From the NCBI RefSeq assembly GCF_904849725.1, contig NC_058518.1, forward strand, positions 328,126,581 through 328,190,580: DNA of 64,000 nucleotides, given 5' to 3'. This document shows, piece after piece, positions 11,567 to 23,007 of this stretch. The notes under the pieces were generated by a model. The model did no database searches. It was not told the origin of the DNA and saw nothing but the letters and a program-made list of their open reading frames with translations. The translations under genes and the position numbers were made by a program. The DNA is from Hordeum vulgare subsp. vulgare (lineage: Eukaryota > Streptophyta > Magnoliopsida > Poales > Poaceae). Every line of letters begins with the position of its first letter. Positions within the stretch are counted from its first letter, which is position 1.

Positions 11567-13088
11567 TGCTACGGCGGCAGAAATCCTTCTGCTGCCTCTT
11601 GAGCTTGCGTTGGTTTTTCCCTTGAAGAGGAAAGGGCGATGCAGCACAGGAGAGGTATGTATTTCCCTCAGTTTGAGAACCAAGGTATCAATCCAGTAGG
11701 AGAATCGCGCCAAGTCTAGAGTACCTGCGCAAACACAAAAGAGCTTGCACCCAACGCTATAAAGGGGTTGTCAATCCCTTCAAGATTGATTGCAAAGTGA
11801 GATTTGAAGGCAGAAACTGCAACGAAGTAAAATTGTAAGGCTGAAAAGATGGTGTGAAGTAGACCCGGGGGGCATAGTGTTCACTAGAGGCTTCTCTCAA
11901 AATAGCAAATAATACGGTGGGTGAACAAATTACTGTCGAGCAATTGATAGAACCACGCAAAGTCATGACGATATCTAAGGCAATGATCATACATATAGGC
12001 ATCACGTCCGAGACAAGTAGACCGATACTTTCTGCGTCTACTACTATTACTCCACACATCGTCCGTTATCCAGCATGCATCTAGTGTATTGCGTTCATGA
12101 CGAACAGAGTAACGCCTTAAGCAAGATGACATGATGTAGAGGGATAAACTCAAACCAATGATTAAAACCCCATCTTTTCACCCTTGATGGCAACAACACG
12201 ATGCGTGCCTTGCTACCCCTTCTGTCACTGGGTGAGGTCGCCGCATGGTATGAACCCAAAACCAAGCACTTCTCCCATTGCAAGAATCATAGATCAAGTT
12301 TGCCAAACAAAATCCACAACTCGAAGAGAATTACAAGGATATGAATTCATGCATATAAGAGATCAGAAGAAACTCAAATAAGATTCATAGATAATCTAGT
12401 CATAAATCCACAATTCATCGGATCTCCACAAACACACCGCAAAGGAAGATTACATCAGATAGATCTCCATGAAGATCACGGAGAACTTTGTATTGAAGAT
12501 CCAAGAGAGAGAAGAAGCCATCTAGCTACTAGCTATGGACCCGAAGGTCTATGGTGAACTACTCACGCATCATCAGAGAGGTCATGGTGTTGATGAACAT
12601 GCCCTCTGAATCCGAATCCCTCCTCCGGCAGGGCACCAGAACGTTCCACAGATGGGATCTTGCGGAGACAGAAGCTTGCGGCGGCGGAAAAGTATTTTCG
12701 TGGATCTCTTGCGCAGTTTCGGATTTTTTCTGAATTTATAGGCGGAAGAGGTAGGGCAGATGAGCCACAGGGGGCCCACAAGCCTGCTAGGCGCAGGCCC
12801 CACTCGCCGCGCCTAGGGGGCTTGTGGGGTCCCCTGCTGGCCCCTGCCTTGGTTCTCAAGTCTCGTGCGTATCTTCTGTTCCGGAAAAAATCTTTTCGGA
12901 AGTTTTATTCCGTTTGGACACCGTTTAAAATCCTCCTCTGAAAAGGGTCAAAACACGGAAAAAATAGGAACTTGCACTTGGCACTGAGTTAATAAGTTAG
13001 TCCCAAAACAGATATAAAAGGCATACAAAACATCCAAAGTTTGACAAGATAATAGCATGGAACCATCAAAAATTATAGATACGTTGGA
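11567..13088 (-). repeat. 5' LTR of Gypsy copy 1, terminus deleted
   Basis: Starts TGCTAC (11567) and is colinear with 5079-6588, but stops at ACGTTGGA (13088). Compared with copy 2 (36331-36374), about 27 bp covering the LTR tip and the first Copia bases are missing. The CTTTATATAG-like promoter of other LTRs is not obvious here. Confidence 0.85.
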
Positions 13089-13211
13089 AAATACGATCAA
13101 ACCAAGTTCAAAGCAAACACGATAAACATAAAGCAAGCAAATCCAACTCCTAGACTCTCTCCTCCTTTGGCGCCAAGACACCAAAAAGGGGCACACCAAA
13201 GACACTGGTGG

Positions 13212-14601
13212 TCATTCCTCATCCTCAGACTCATCCGTGGCATTTGGCTCCTGCTCGTCCTTCTCCTCCTCAATGTCCTCGTTAGAAACCTCCTCCTCAG
13301 CATCAAACCCATTCCACTTGTAACCTTGAGCCCTCATCCAGTCAGTCTCTGGAGTGATGTCGTCCTGTGAGCCGCTCGAGATTGCCACATCAAGTGTCCT
13401 TAAGACACGCTTGTGCCTCTGACGGTTCTCCTTCTGGGCCACATGAGACTGATACTGTCCCTTTGCCTACATACAAAAGAGAGTCTTCATCTGATCCTTC
13501 AGCTTCATAGCCCAAGATGGCATAACAGAAGAGCGGGTATGCGAAGTAGGTCCTCCTCCAGTAGCAGTCTCTGTGTCAGTCTCCATGGGTTGAGAAGAAG
13601 TCGAGGTGTTGGCCCATTTGTCCTTTAGACGCAGCTTGATAAGATCATGCACAAAGTAGTCTGATTAACAGGGAGGACCTCGTTCGGATAGGTATCTTTC
13701 CACTTCTTCTAAATAAAGGCGAACACGTAAGGCCCGTAGATGGGAACCTTACGGTTCATGATGCAATTCCAGAGCTCACAGAACATCACATCAGATATGT
13801 CAAGAGGTGTAGTGTCCTTATTCCTTCCTCCTCACACAGCAGAAGAAGCTCAGCCAGATGTCCATGCACCATGTCCTTGTTGCCAATACGAGGGAACAGG
13901 GTGTTGCGGAAGATCTGATGCATGACATCCAGATGCGTGGGGAGCACACCTTTTTTTATGTAAAGATGTTGCAGCCTGTCCTTGGGGTGGAAGTAGACTT
14001 AGATGGAGCATGAGGACACAACCGAGGAACAATTTCTTGCCCCTAGAAGTCGACCTTCAGGAGCTGCATCAACTCCACCCAGGTACCAGTCAGCTTCTGA
14101 CCAGCCGTCATCCAGGTCATGGTGCGCTCGTCATCAGGTTGAAAGTGAACCGTGACATAAAACTGGCCACAAGATCTGGATTGAAGTCATTTCTGAAGAT
14201 GATGACTCCCGTAATGCCAAGCTTTTCAACCAAGGAGAGAGCCTCGCCAAAGTAGTTATGATGTCGCCGACGGTGAGCGATGTTGATCCACTGCATTGGG
14301 ACATAGATCTTCTTGAAGGGCACGATGATGTCATGAAAGATCATTGCCTGTTCCCGTGACCAAACATGATCGCATCCCTTGAGTTGAGCTTTTTCATTAC
14401 CATAGGGATCACGGGTACGGAGTGCCACAAAGTCCTTCGTAGGCATAGTGCGGACGTTGGGCCCTTTGGACTTGGTGGCAACCTTCTTGAAAGACTTCTT
14501 TGTAGGGTTCAGACTAGAAGTTGCGGAACCTTCTCGAGCCTCTGGATTGCGGTACTTCTTTGAGTGGGTGTTACGTACAGGATTCGAGCGACAAGAACCA
14601 C
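13212..14601 (-). pseudogene. Copia env-like / plant transposon-domain ORF, copy 1
   Basis: The exon probably starts after the splice acceptor TGTGTGTCACAG (ending at 14602). The N-terminus is basic (KKSFKKVATKSKG); then a domain with MQWINIAHRRR and YFGEALSLVEKLGIT that I match to the Pfam 'putative plant transposon protein' family (PF20167, from memory); a Ser/Thr-rich middle; and an acidic tail (EEEVSNEDIEEEKDEQEPN) ending at 13212. I see no signal peptide or clear membrane anchor, so 'env-like' reflects position only. The copy is broken: a frame change near 14117, a TAG soon after (about 14049), a TAG in the middle part (near 13470) and further stops. Copy 2 (36490-41907) has different lesions. 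Function is unknown. Confidence 0.7.
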
Positions 14602-14702
14602 CTGTGACACACAAGACACACACACAAAAAGAGCGACAAAAGAATTCATGGCAATGTTCAAAAATCATAAGAAGAAGCACACGCAAAAATAAAATCCCCC
14701 CC

Positions 14703-14873
14703 CCTGGCGGTAGTACCGCTCGCCATGGCGGTAGTACCGCTAGGGTCATAGCGGTAGTACCACGGGGCTAGCGGTAGTACCGCTGCCCCTCAGTGATAGT
14801 ACCGCCAGGATGGCGGTTGTATCGCTGCCTCCTTAGCGGTAGTACCGCCCGAGTGGAGCGGTAGTACCGCTAG
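14703..14873. repeat. Dyad array, Copia copy 1, proximal
   Basis: About eight units of GCGGTAGTACCGC (6-bp arms GCGGTA/TACCGC, 1-nt loop) at 20-25 bp spacing, separated by short GC-rich spacers. It lies between the internal TATA box and the env-like exon, within the putative leader intron. Confidence 0.9.
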
Positions 14874-15437
14874 GGGTAGACTTTCAGATCTAGTCAGATT
14901 TGAAACAACTAAAAAATACTAGATTCATTTCAAGAGATCCACGGCTAACAGATAAACTTATCACAAGAACCACCATAGTTCTAAAACATGTGGAACTCTA
15001 GATCATCTAGATGAAGACAAGCCTAGTCAATGGGATCGAAGTTTAGATCAAATCAATGAGATGTATGATAAGAGCTACCAGATCTAAAACATGGAGAACC
15101 AGGGCATGTCAAAATATTTGCAATGAAGAACTTTAGACCTAAAATCTCCTAATATGTCTCCTCCGTTCCATCCAAAAACTAAGCAAAAAGCATATCCTTG
15201 GATCTAATGCAACAAGCTCCTAACCCTAGAAACAAATACACCAACCAAGATAGGAAGGGGAGGAGCAGTACCGGAGTCCATGGCACTTGAAGGAGGAAGG
15301 GGGAGGGTAGCAAGCCCTCCAACTGGAAAGAGAGGGGAGGCTCCATGGAAGGAGATCAAAGCAAGGAGATTTCGGGTAGAGGGAGAGAGCACCACGAAGA
15401 AGATGAAACAGGGGGAAGAAAAATGGCCCCCTCTCCC

Positions 15438-15445
15438 TTTATATA
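15438..15445 (-). promoter_or_regulatory. Internal TATA box ahead of the env-like ORF, Copia copy 1
   Basis: Minus strand GGCTATATAAAGGGAGAGG. It resembles the LTR promoter of the same element (CACTATATAAAGGGTTG at 22953). A dyad array lies directly upstream (15463-15773). Downstream is an unstructured leader of about 850 nt (15437-14602) with a candidate ATG near 15281 and a good splice acceptor at 14602. That it drives a separate transcript is inferred. The leader stretch 14874-15437 otherwise shows no gene. Confidence 0.55.
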
Positions 15446-15462
15446 GCCCTCGGGTCACGAGC

Positions 15463-15773
15463 GGAGCGGTAGTAGCACTGGGTCATAGCGGTAGTACCAC
15501 TCCCCCTGGCGGTACTACCACTCGGGTCATAGCGGTAGTACCGCCATCCTGGCGGTAGTACTGCTCCCCCTTGAGACAGCCCTAAAAAGCCCTTGTCAAG
15601 CCACGATAGGCTAGGTTCCTAGCGGTAGTTCCACTCCCCTAGCGGTAGTACCACTGGGGTCCTGGCGGTAGTACCGCTCCCCCTGGCGGTAGTACCGCTG
15701 GGGTCCTGGCGGTAGTACCGCTCCCCTGGCAGTAGTACCCCTCCCCCTGGCGGTAGTACCGCTCCAGAAAAGC
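15463..15773. repeat. Dyad array, Copia copy 1, distal
   Basis: Twelve recognisable units of (A/G)GCGGTAGTACC(G/A)CT, several with one arm mutated (for example GCAGTAGTACCCC near 15730). Spacers are short, CCCC- or GGGTCCT-like. The array sits upstream of the internal TATA box on the element strand. Between it and RNase H (15774-16146) is non-coding DNA with a purine-rich stretch ACATAGGGGGAG (minus strand, about 16090-16079). Confidence 0.9.
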
Positions 15774-16146
15774 AAAAAGAGACTTAGGACTTCGTGGAAA
15801 TGATGTGGGCAATGACTAGTTAGTGTAGAGAGAAAGGTAACACCAACAAGATATACTAACTAGTCATTTTGTATCCTTTCTTCAACAAGAGAGAAAGGTG
15901 GGCGGTGGCCGAAGCCACCTATGTTTGAGACAAAGGTATGACACGGCGAAGAATTATCCTTGGGTTCATGACCAACGCTCGTCTTTAAAGCACAAGTGCC
16001 ATTTAATAATGGACAAAGTGAAAGACTTGTTGGATTTATGCATAATGGGGGTAGGGAAAGTTCATTGAGAGAACAACACTCCCCCTATGTCCATGCCTAC
16101 ACCTGGAACAAGATATAATGCACAGTGAGGTGCAATGTGCCTAGTT

Positions 16147-18588
16147 TCAATCCACATTACTTGAATCAATGATATTTAGCTCATGCCTTAAATCCCGGAA
16201 CCTTGCTTCATCCAGGGGCTTAGTGAAAATATCTGCAAGTTGCTCTTCAGTGTTGATGAATTGAATCTCAATATCACCTCGCTTGATATGTTCACGAATG
16301 AAGTGATGACGAATATCAATGTGCTTGGTCTTGCTATGTTGCACCGGATTGAGGGAAATCTTGGTAGCACTTTGATTGTCACATAGAAGAGGCACTTTGT
16401 CACAAGTGACACCGTAATCCTTTAAAGTTTGCCTCATCCATAGCAACTGTGCACAACAACTCGCAGCTGCCACATACTCAGCTTCGGTGGAAGATAGTGA
16501 GACACAATTCTGCTTCTTTGAAGACCAACTTACCAGTGAACGACCAAGGAATATACATCCTCCAGAAGTTGACCTCCTCTCCACACAGTCTCCCGCCCAA
16601 TCTGAGTCAGAATAGCCCACTAGGTTGAAGCTTGCTCCTTTGGGATACCATAGGCCAACGTTTGTGGTATGAGCCAGATATCGAAAGATTCGCTTAGCAA
16701 CCATATAATGCCTTTCTTATGGTGCAGATTGAAACCGTGCACAAATCCCTACACTCAACATGATATCCGGTCTAGATGCACAAAGGTAAAGAAGAGATCC
16801 AATCATGGAGCGATATACCTTTGATCCACTGCTTTACCATTGGGATCACTGTCATGCTTGCATCTGGTTGGCATGTGAAACTTGACCGGCTTGACATCCT
16901 CTAGCTCGAACCTCTTGAGCATGTATTGAGTATACTTGGCTTGTTTGATGAAGGTCCCTTCTAAGCCTTGTTTAATCTCGAACCAGAGGAAGAACTTCAA
17001 CTCACCCATCATTGACATCTCAAATTTCTCGGTCATTAGTGCAGCAAATTCTTCATTGAAAGATTCGTTAGGGGAACCAAAAATGATATCATCAACATAT
17101 AGTTGGCATATGAATAAATCCCCTTTGACCTTCTTGGTAAAAAGAGTGGGATCTATCTTCCCAATTTCAAACCCATGATCTTATAACAACTCAGTAAGGT
17201 ACTTATTCCATGCACGTGGGGCTTGTTTAAGGCCATAGAGTGTGTTATTAAGTTTGTACACATGATTGGGGAGCTTAGGATGTTCGAACCCCGGGGGTTG
17301 TTTGACATAGACCAACTCATTTAAAGGACCATTCAGAAAAGCACTTTTTACATCCATTTGTTCTAATTGAAATTATGATGAGAAGCAAATGAAAGACGAG
17401 CAACAGGGGCAAAGGTTTCACCATAGTCGATACCCTCGAGTTGGGAGTAGCCTTGAGCCACCAATCTTGCCTTGTTTCGAACCACAATCCCATTGGCATC
17501 TTGCTTGTTTTTGAAGATCCATTTGGTCCCGATGACATTATGTTCCTCCTTTGGTCTTGGCACTAATTTCCAGACTTGATTACGCTCGAAGTTGTTGAGT
17601 TCTTCATGCATGGCCATAAGCCAATCCTCATCGTCGAGCGCTTCCCGTACCTGTTGAGGTTCACAATACGAAACAAACGTGTGATGCTCACAATAATTCG
17701 AAATTTGTTGACGAGTGGATACTCCCCTTTTTAAACTACCAAGCACGTTCTTCATAAGATGTGACTTGATTCTCAGCTTGTTTGCAATCTTGGCTGCGCG
17801 ATGGTCCAAGAGTTCTGCACTTGATAACTTGGGAGCATCGACTTGATTATGTTGCTTGGCCTTGCGTTTTGATCCTACCTTGGCACTAGTATCCCTCTTA
17901 GGTGCTGCAGAAGGAAATTGAGAGACAACGTCCTGATCAACTTGAGTTTCTACTTGAGCAGGCTCACTGATTTGTTCTTGATCTTGTGGTTGCTCTTGAT
18001 CTTGATCTTGTGCCTTCATTTGGTCTAGATCTTGTAGTTGCACTTGATCTTGATCTTGAGCAGATTCGAAACCTTGTGTAAGCACTTGGACATCATGGGG
18101 CACATCACCATCTTTGACCAATTGATCTTGTCCTTGAACCTGTTCTGTTGGTTGAGGGTTTTCTCTTTGTTCATCGGAAGCGTGTGGGGCTTCTGAGGAT
18201 GATGGCTCCACTTGAGTAGAGCATTGTCCTTATCCTTCGGCCACAAGGGGTTCCTCATTGGGGAGTATTTGACCAATCCCATTTTTCTTATGGCTTGGGG
18301 AGTAATTTCATCACCTACATCACAGAGACCACTTTGCTCCACTTGGGAGCCATTATTTTCATCAAACTCCACGTTACACGTTTCCTCAATGAGCCTGGTG
18401 GACTTGTTGAGGACATGGTAAGCATGAGAGTTTGTAGCATAACCAACAAATATGCCCTCTTGAGCTCTAGAATCAAATTTAGCTAAACGTGCACCTTTCT
18501 TGAGAATGAAACACTTACACCTGAATACCCGGAAGTACTTGAGATTTGGTTTGTTTCCGGTGAGGATCTCATATGGGGTCTTGTTCAA
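16147..18588 (-). pseudogene. Copia integrase C-terminus, linker, reverse transcriptase and RNase H, copy 1
   Basis: From 18588: the integrase C-terminal part (NKTPYEILTGNKPNLKYFRV), a linker with repeated Gln-Asp runs (about 18080-17940), then RT starting [14 protein letters not shown] with [21 protein letters not shown], the catalytic loop YVDDIIFG (about 17098-17075), and RNase H with SDSDWAGD, STEAEYVAA, LLCDNQSATK and KHIDIRHHFIREH, ending at TGA/TAA by 16147. It copies RNA to DNA and removes the RNA strand. Lesions: frameshift near 18210, a deletion of about 20 bp in the RT fingers (17376, bases present in copy 2 at 44612-44640), a stop near 17180 and a 1-nt deletion at 16820. RNase H itself is intact over 185 codons. 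Confidence 0.85.
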
Positions 18589-19647
18589 GCCTTTGCGGAT
18601 ATAGAGCCGATTGGATGCACGACATGTTGTGTTGATGGCTTTGGCCCAAAAGATTTACGGAGATTTGAATTCCGCCATCATTGTTCCTGCCACGTTCATC
18701 AACGCCCGCTTCTTCCTTTCTGGCACACCATTTTGTTGAGGGGTGTATGGTGCTGAATATTGATGTTTGATTCCCTCATCACCTAGAAACTCATCCAACG
18801 TGTAGTTCTTGAACTCGGTGTCGTTGTCACTTCTAATCATCGAAACCTTCGCTTCATGTGGCCCTTGTGCTTCATTAGCAAAGTTGATGACGGCTTGTTG
18901 AGTTTCACTCTTCCTCTTGAAGAAATGTACCCAGGTGTATCTTGAGTAGTCATCAACAATCACCAAGCAGTACTTTCTGCCCCCAAGACTACCAAATAAT
19001 GAAGGACCGAAGAGATCCATATGAAGGAGCTCCAACGGCCTCTTAGTGCAAATGAGAGTCGTTGGACGATGAGCAGTTTCATGAAGCTTCCCTTCAATGC
19101 AGGCACTGCAAGCACGATCTCTGGCAAAACTCACATTTGTTAGTCCACGGACATGGTCCCCTTTGAGGAAACTTTCCAAAGATCTCATATTGACATGAGC
19201 TAGTCGGCGATGCCAAAGCCAGCCCACATCAACTTTAGCCATTAGACAAGTCAGAGTCTTAGTAGGTCACTTTTAAAAGTTCACCACATAGAGACCATTT
19301 TCGACATATCCAACATAGGCTACTTTAAGAGTCTTGCTCCACAAAAGGACAACTGTATCAAGATTAAAGAATGTGTAAAAGCCCATAATTACAAGTTGAC
19401 GAATCGAAAGTAAATTGTAAGCAAGGGACTCAACAAGCATGACCTTCTCAATAGATAACTCATGAGAGATGACCAACATACCAAATCCCAATACCTTTGA
19501 CGTTGATGCATCGGCGAATTGGAAATGGGTGAGCATAGATGGGGAAGGATGCACATCCACCACTAAGTCCTTGCTTCTGGTCATATGATTTGTTACTCCA
19601 CTATCAGCAGCCATGACACCCCACCGGAAGCAAACTCCTGCAATAGA
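18589..19647 (-). pseudogene. Copia protease and integrase, copy 1
   Basis: Protease: catalytic DSG in DSGVTNHMT near 19603, then FADASTSKVLGFG and NLLSIRQL. Integrase: GAG-pre-integrase region with HRRLAHVNMRSL, zinc-binding His and Cys residues (CSACIEGKLHE), and the DDE core: Asp in HMDLFGP, Asp in RSDNDTEF, Glu in GVPERKKR. Stops or frame changes lie at the protease-integrase border (about 19270) and near 18655. A 1-nt deletion just before DSG (about 19606) puts the motif out of the frame used in copy 2. The enzyme would cut the polyprotein and insert cDNA in the nucleus. Confidence 0.85.
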
Positions 19648-22172
19648 TCAAGGCTTGGTTTTAGGTACCCATTTTTGAATGGGTCCTTTAATGTTAGAGA
19701 TAAAGATCTTAGGAACCCAAATAGCCCATTTAATGGACTCATAGTAAGAACCAACAAATCTGGCATAAACATGCCCATCACCAGCATGACATAAAACATA
19801 GAATGGATTGAGTTTGTTGGTTGTGTTGGTAGGAATGGTTTTGCCCTTCTTGATGCTACCATTCTCCACCTTGTTCCTATTCTCCTTCTGAGTTCATTCG
19901 CCCTCTTTGACAAAGATGTCCATGAGGGTAGGGGATCGTTTGTTCCTATTCTTCCTTTTTCTTTTCGACTTGGATGTAAGTCGAAGTCCCTCCTTTCCTA
20001 CAACACCGTTTTGATTGCTCAAGAGGTCATTTAGGTTCTTCTCGCCTTGGATGCATGACACAACGCCCTTCTCAAGTTGATCCTTCAACTTGGCATTTTT
20101 CTCCACAGGATGTACATGCTCAAAACAAGGGTTAGTTGTACAAGCATTATCAATTATAACGAAAGGAGGACAAGTAGAGATCTCCTTGGTAAGCTTTGCT
20201 TGCAGTTGATCATGAGACTCTTTCAGGGAGAAATGAGCACCTTTCAAGACCTTGAGAGCCTTGTAAAGTGTGTCAAACTCCGCTTTGAGTCTGTCATGGC
20301 CAACCCCAAGTGTAGCCTTTTCAGACTTAAGCACACGAGTAAGAACAATAGCATGATCTAGTTCCTTTTGCAATTTAGCGCAGTCATCGTTGTATGACTT
20401 CTCAATAGCCAAACAAAGAGTGCGCTGCTTTTCTAGTGCAATAGATAATTCAGCAATCTCATCGGCATAGTCACGACTATGTCCTTGCAGCTCAGAGATA
20501 GTCTCCTCATGAGACTCGATGAGGTCATTAACCTCACCCAGTTGTTCCGAAAGAGCAACAAAGTGCTTCTTGGGTTCTCCTTTGATCGTACACAGAAATT
20601 TGTCAAGATCATGCTCATTAAGTTCCACAACATCACTATCATCAACACAATTCAACAATGAAGGAGCAGTACTGATGGTGGTCTTAATGCTGGGTGTTAC
20701 CTGATCGTTACCTTTGGCCAGGAGGCACTTGGAGATGAGGTTATCGTTGGGGGAGTTGAAGAGAGATATATTGGGAGAAGGGGTGGCAATGGCTACAGTC
20801 GCAGTTGCCACCATATCGTCATCGTCATCATCATCGGAGGGGTACTCTTCAAGTGGCACCATACCCTTTGGATGGGGTTTCTTGGCAAAGATTTTCTTGT
20901 TTGGAAATGACTTGGTCTTGTCTTTGCGAATGAGCTTGCCCCCGTTGTCTTCCCTCTTCTCATAGGGACATTCTTCCACGAAGTGACTCACATTGCCGCA
21001 GTTATAGCATGTCCTCACACGTTCCTTGGACTTGAACCCACTTGAGTTATTCTTGGAGAAGTTGGGCCTTGAGTTCCTCTTGTTGCCCTAGAATTGCCTT
21101 GACGCAAGAGCCATGTGCTCGTGATAAGCATACTTAGTGTCTTCAGGGCAGCTCTCCTCTTCCTCATCGTATTCTTCTTCTTCAGAAGCATCCTTTGCCT
21201 TTAAAGCAAGGTTGGGTGAAGCTGTCTTTGATCGAACGCGAGCAAGTGCATTATCAGTGGTCTTGTTCATGATTGACATTGCAATGAATTCATCCAACAC
21301 CTCACTGGAAGACAAGGAGTGGAAATCTGGTCGTTGGCGAATGATGGATGACATGGCTTTGCTAAATGGCATGATGGCCTTGAGAAACTTGCGCTTGATC
21401 CATGTGTCATCCACATCCTTTCTCCCATGATCCTTGAGAGCAACAACAATGGCAGTCACCCATCGATAGAGATCACGAGGGTCCTCATCTTCCTTCATCA
21501 CAAACTCATCGGCCTCATCAAGCACCACTTCATAGTTGGACCGTTGAATGCTTGAGCTTCCCTTGTACAACACCATAATGTGCTCCCAACAGTCCTTAGC
21601 CAGAGGGAAGGGGTGCAAGTGAGGAAGATCTTCAGGAGGCACTGCGGACTGGAGAATAAATAATGCGGAGTGATTATATTGATTGTCCGCTTCTTCTCTT
21701 GGAGTGAGGTTGCTTGGGTCATGAGGATAGTATCCTTGCTCGATGATTCTCCATAAATTAGTTGAGCTGTGATTCAAATAAGACTTAATAGAAAACACCC
21801 AGTTAGCAAAATCACCCTTAACAATCCTAGAAGGAGGACCAACAGGATTAATACGCGGTGTATGAAGACCATGGGAGGTCGAACTGAGGCATAGGTTCTA
21901 GTCCCATTATTTTCGAGAGGGGAAGAAGGTCGCATACCTTTATCCGCTTCCTGAGAGGAATCGGCCTCTGAACCCGTGTTGGTGGGTTTAACCACCATCG
22001 CCTAATCGGAAGAACTTTTAATTCCCTTAGTTAACTCTTTAAGCATGGTCTTGACTTTGTTCCTCAAGGACGTCCTGAGGTTGTCCATAGCCGCATTCAA
22101 GTCGTCCCTTGTGACCGAAGTCAAGCCCGTGGCCTTGGGTTACCCATGGGCTCCTCGATCATCATCATCCAT
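19648..22172 (-). pseudogene. Copia Gag with zinc knuckle and coiled coil, copy 1
   Basis: Start chosen at 22172 (MDDDDRG; the same start heads a 213-codon ORF in copy 2). N-terminal disordered acidic part, then the UBN2/DUF4219-type Copia gag core (CWEHIMVLYKGSSSIQRSNY, DPRDLYRWVTAIVV), an acidic stretch DASEEEEYDEEEES, a CCHC knuckle (CYNCGNVSHFVEEC), and about 200 residues of coiled coil (LIESHEETISELQGHS, LQKELDHAIVLTRVLKS). It ends in a basic region (KSKRKRKNRNKR) and PKTKP then TGA at 19648. Lesions: frame breaks near 22130, 21790, 21088 and 19894. Gag would package element RNA in the cytoplasm. Confidence 0.85.
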
Positions 22173-22207
22173 ACTCTTCGGGTGGTGAAACCCATAATAA
22201 AGAGACG

Positions 22208-22222
22208 TGGCTCTGATACCAA
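22208..22222 (-). other. Primer-binding site, Copia copy 1
   Basis: Minus strand TTGGTATCAGAGCCA, complementary to the 3' end of initiator tRNA-Met. One nucleotide separates it from the LTR edge at 22224. Confidence 0.92.
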
Positions 22223-22952
22223 TTGAAAGGATCGATATGGTTGACTAGGGGGGTGAATAGGCAACAACCACTTTTTAATTATTCTTAACAAGTTAGGGTT
22301 AGCAACATAAAGGTTCTCTAAAATGACAACTAGGTGATCAACCTATATGATGCTACCAACTATAATCGCTAAGGCAAGTAAGAAATAGTCTACAACAATA
22401 ACATACACAATGTAAAGATTAGAGATAACCGCAAGTGGAACCAATGAAGACGAGGATGTGTTACCGAAGTTCCTTTCCTTTGACAGGAAGTACGTCTTTG
22501 TTGGAGCGGTGTGGAGGCACAACGCTCCCCAATAAGCCACTAGGGCCACCGTATTCTCCTCACGCCCTCACACAATGCAAGGTGTCGTGATTCCACTATG
22601 GGTGCTCTTGAAGGCGGGGACCGAACCTTTAAAAACAAGGTTGTGGCTAAATCCACACAAAGCTTGGAGGCTCCCAACAAGACCACAGAGATTCACCACA
22701 ATGGAACGTGGCTCCAAGGTGACCTCAACCGTCTAGGGTGCTCAAACATCCAAGAGTAACAAGATCCGCAAGGGATTAGTGGGGGGAATCAATTTTCTCT
22801 TGGTGGAAGTGTAGATCTTGGCCTTCTCAACCAATCCCTAGGAAATCAACAAGTTTGATTGTCTAGGGAGAGAGATCGGGAATGTTTGAGCTTAGGGAGC
22901 AACAATGGAGCTTGGGAGGGTCAAAGGTAGGGTTCTTGAGAAAGAACAACCC

Positions 22953-22960
22953 TTTATATA
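22953..22960 (-). promoter_or_regulatory. LTR TATA box, Copia copy 1
   Basis: Minus strand CACTATATAAAGGGTTG. It would start the genomic RNA at roughly 22920. The dyad array at 23008-23335 lies upstream in U3. Confidence 0.7.
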
Positions 22961-23007
22961 GTGGGGGAAAGAATCCAATCATTTTCCTCACTCCCAGCAC
23001 GAGCCCA

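Larger units (their letters stand above)
5079..13088 (-). mobile_element. Non-autonomous Gypsy element, copy 1 (gag-protease only)
   Basis: Complete LTR-retrotransposon layout on the minus strand: 5' LTR 13088-11567, PBS 11556-11536, gag-protease 11334-9260, about 2.7 kb of non-coding DNA, PPT 6602-6589, 3' LTR 6588-5079. No reverse transcriptase, RNase H or integrase motif is visible between protease and PPT, so it would need enzymes from another element. The LTR resembles the Sabrina/WHAM/Fatima group of wheat Gypsy LTRs, from memory. The left flank is GCGAT, as at the solo LTR in copy 3, but the right flank is Copia DNA, so the two ends come from different insertion sites. Confidence 0.85.
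3290..22207. repeat. Tandem TE block, copy 0/1 (about 18.9 kb)
   Basis: First full period of the duplicated block, measured Copia PBS to Copia PBS. It has lost most of the Copia LTR, the whole chromovirus LTR and part of the next Gypsy LTR at the 3620/3621 junction, compared with the copy that starts at 22208. The rest, in order and orientation, is the same as 22208-48978. Confidence 0.85.

Noticed and set aside
14703..15773. Dyad arrays as a CRISPR array
   Set aside because: Units are 13-15 bp, imperfect, with irregular short spacers, inside a plant retrotransposon.
16071..16095. Purine-rich ACATAGGGGGAG followed by TGTTGTTC after RNase H, as PPT and 3' LTR start
   Set aside because: The complete LTR of copy 2 starts TGTTTGGGCATA (50455) and does not match the sequence after 16078; the internal region continues into the env-like ORF. 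So it is not the 3' LTR border.
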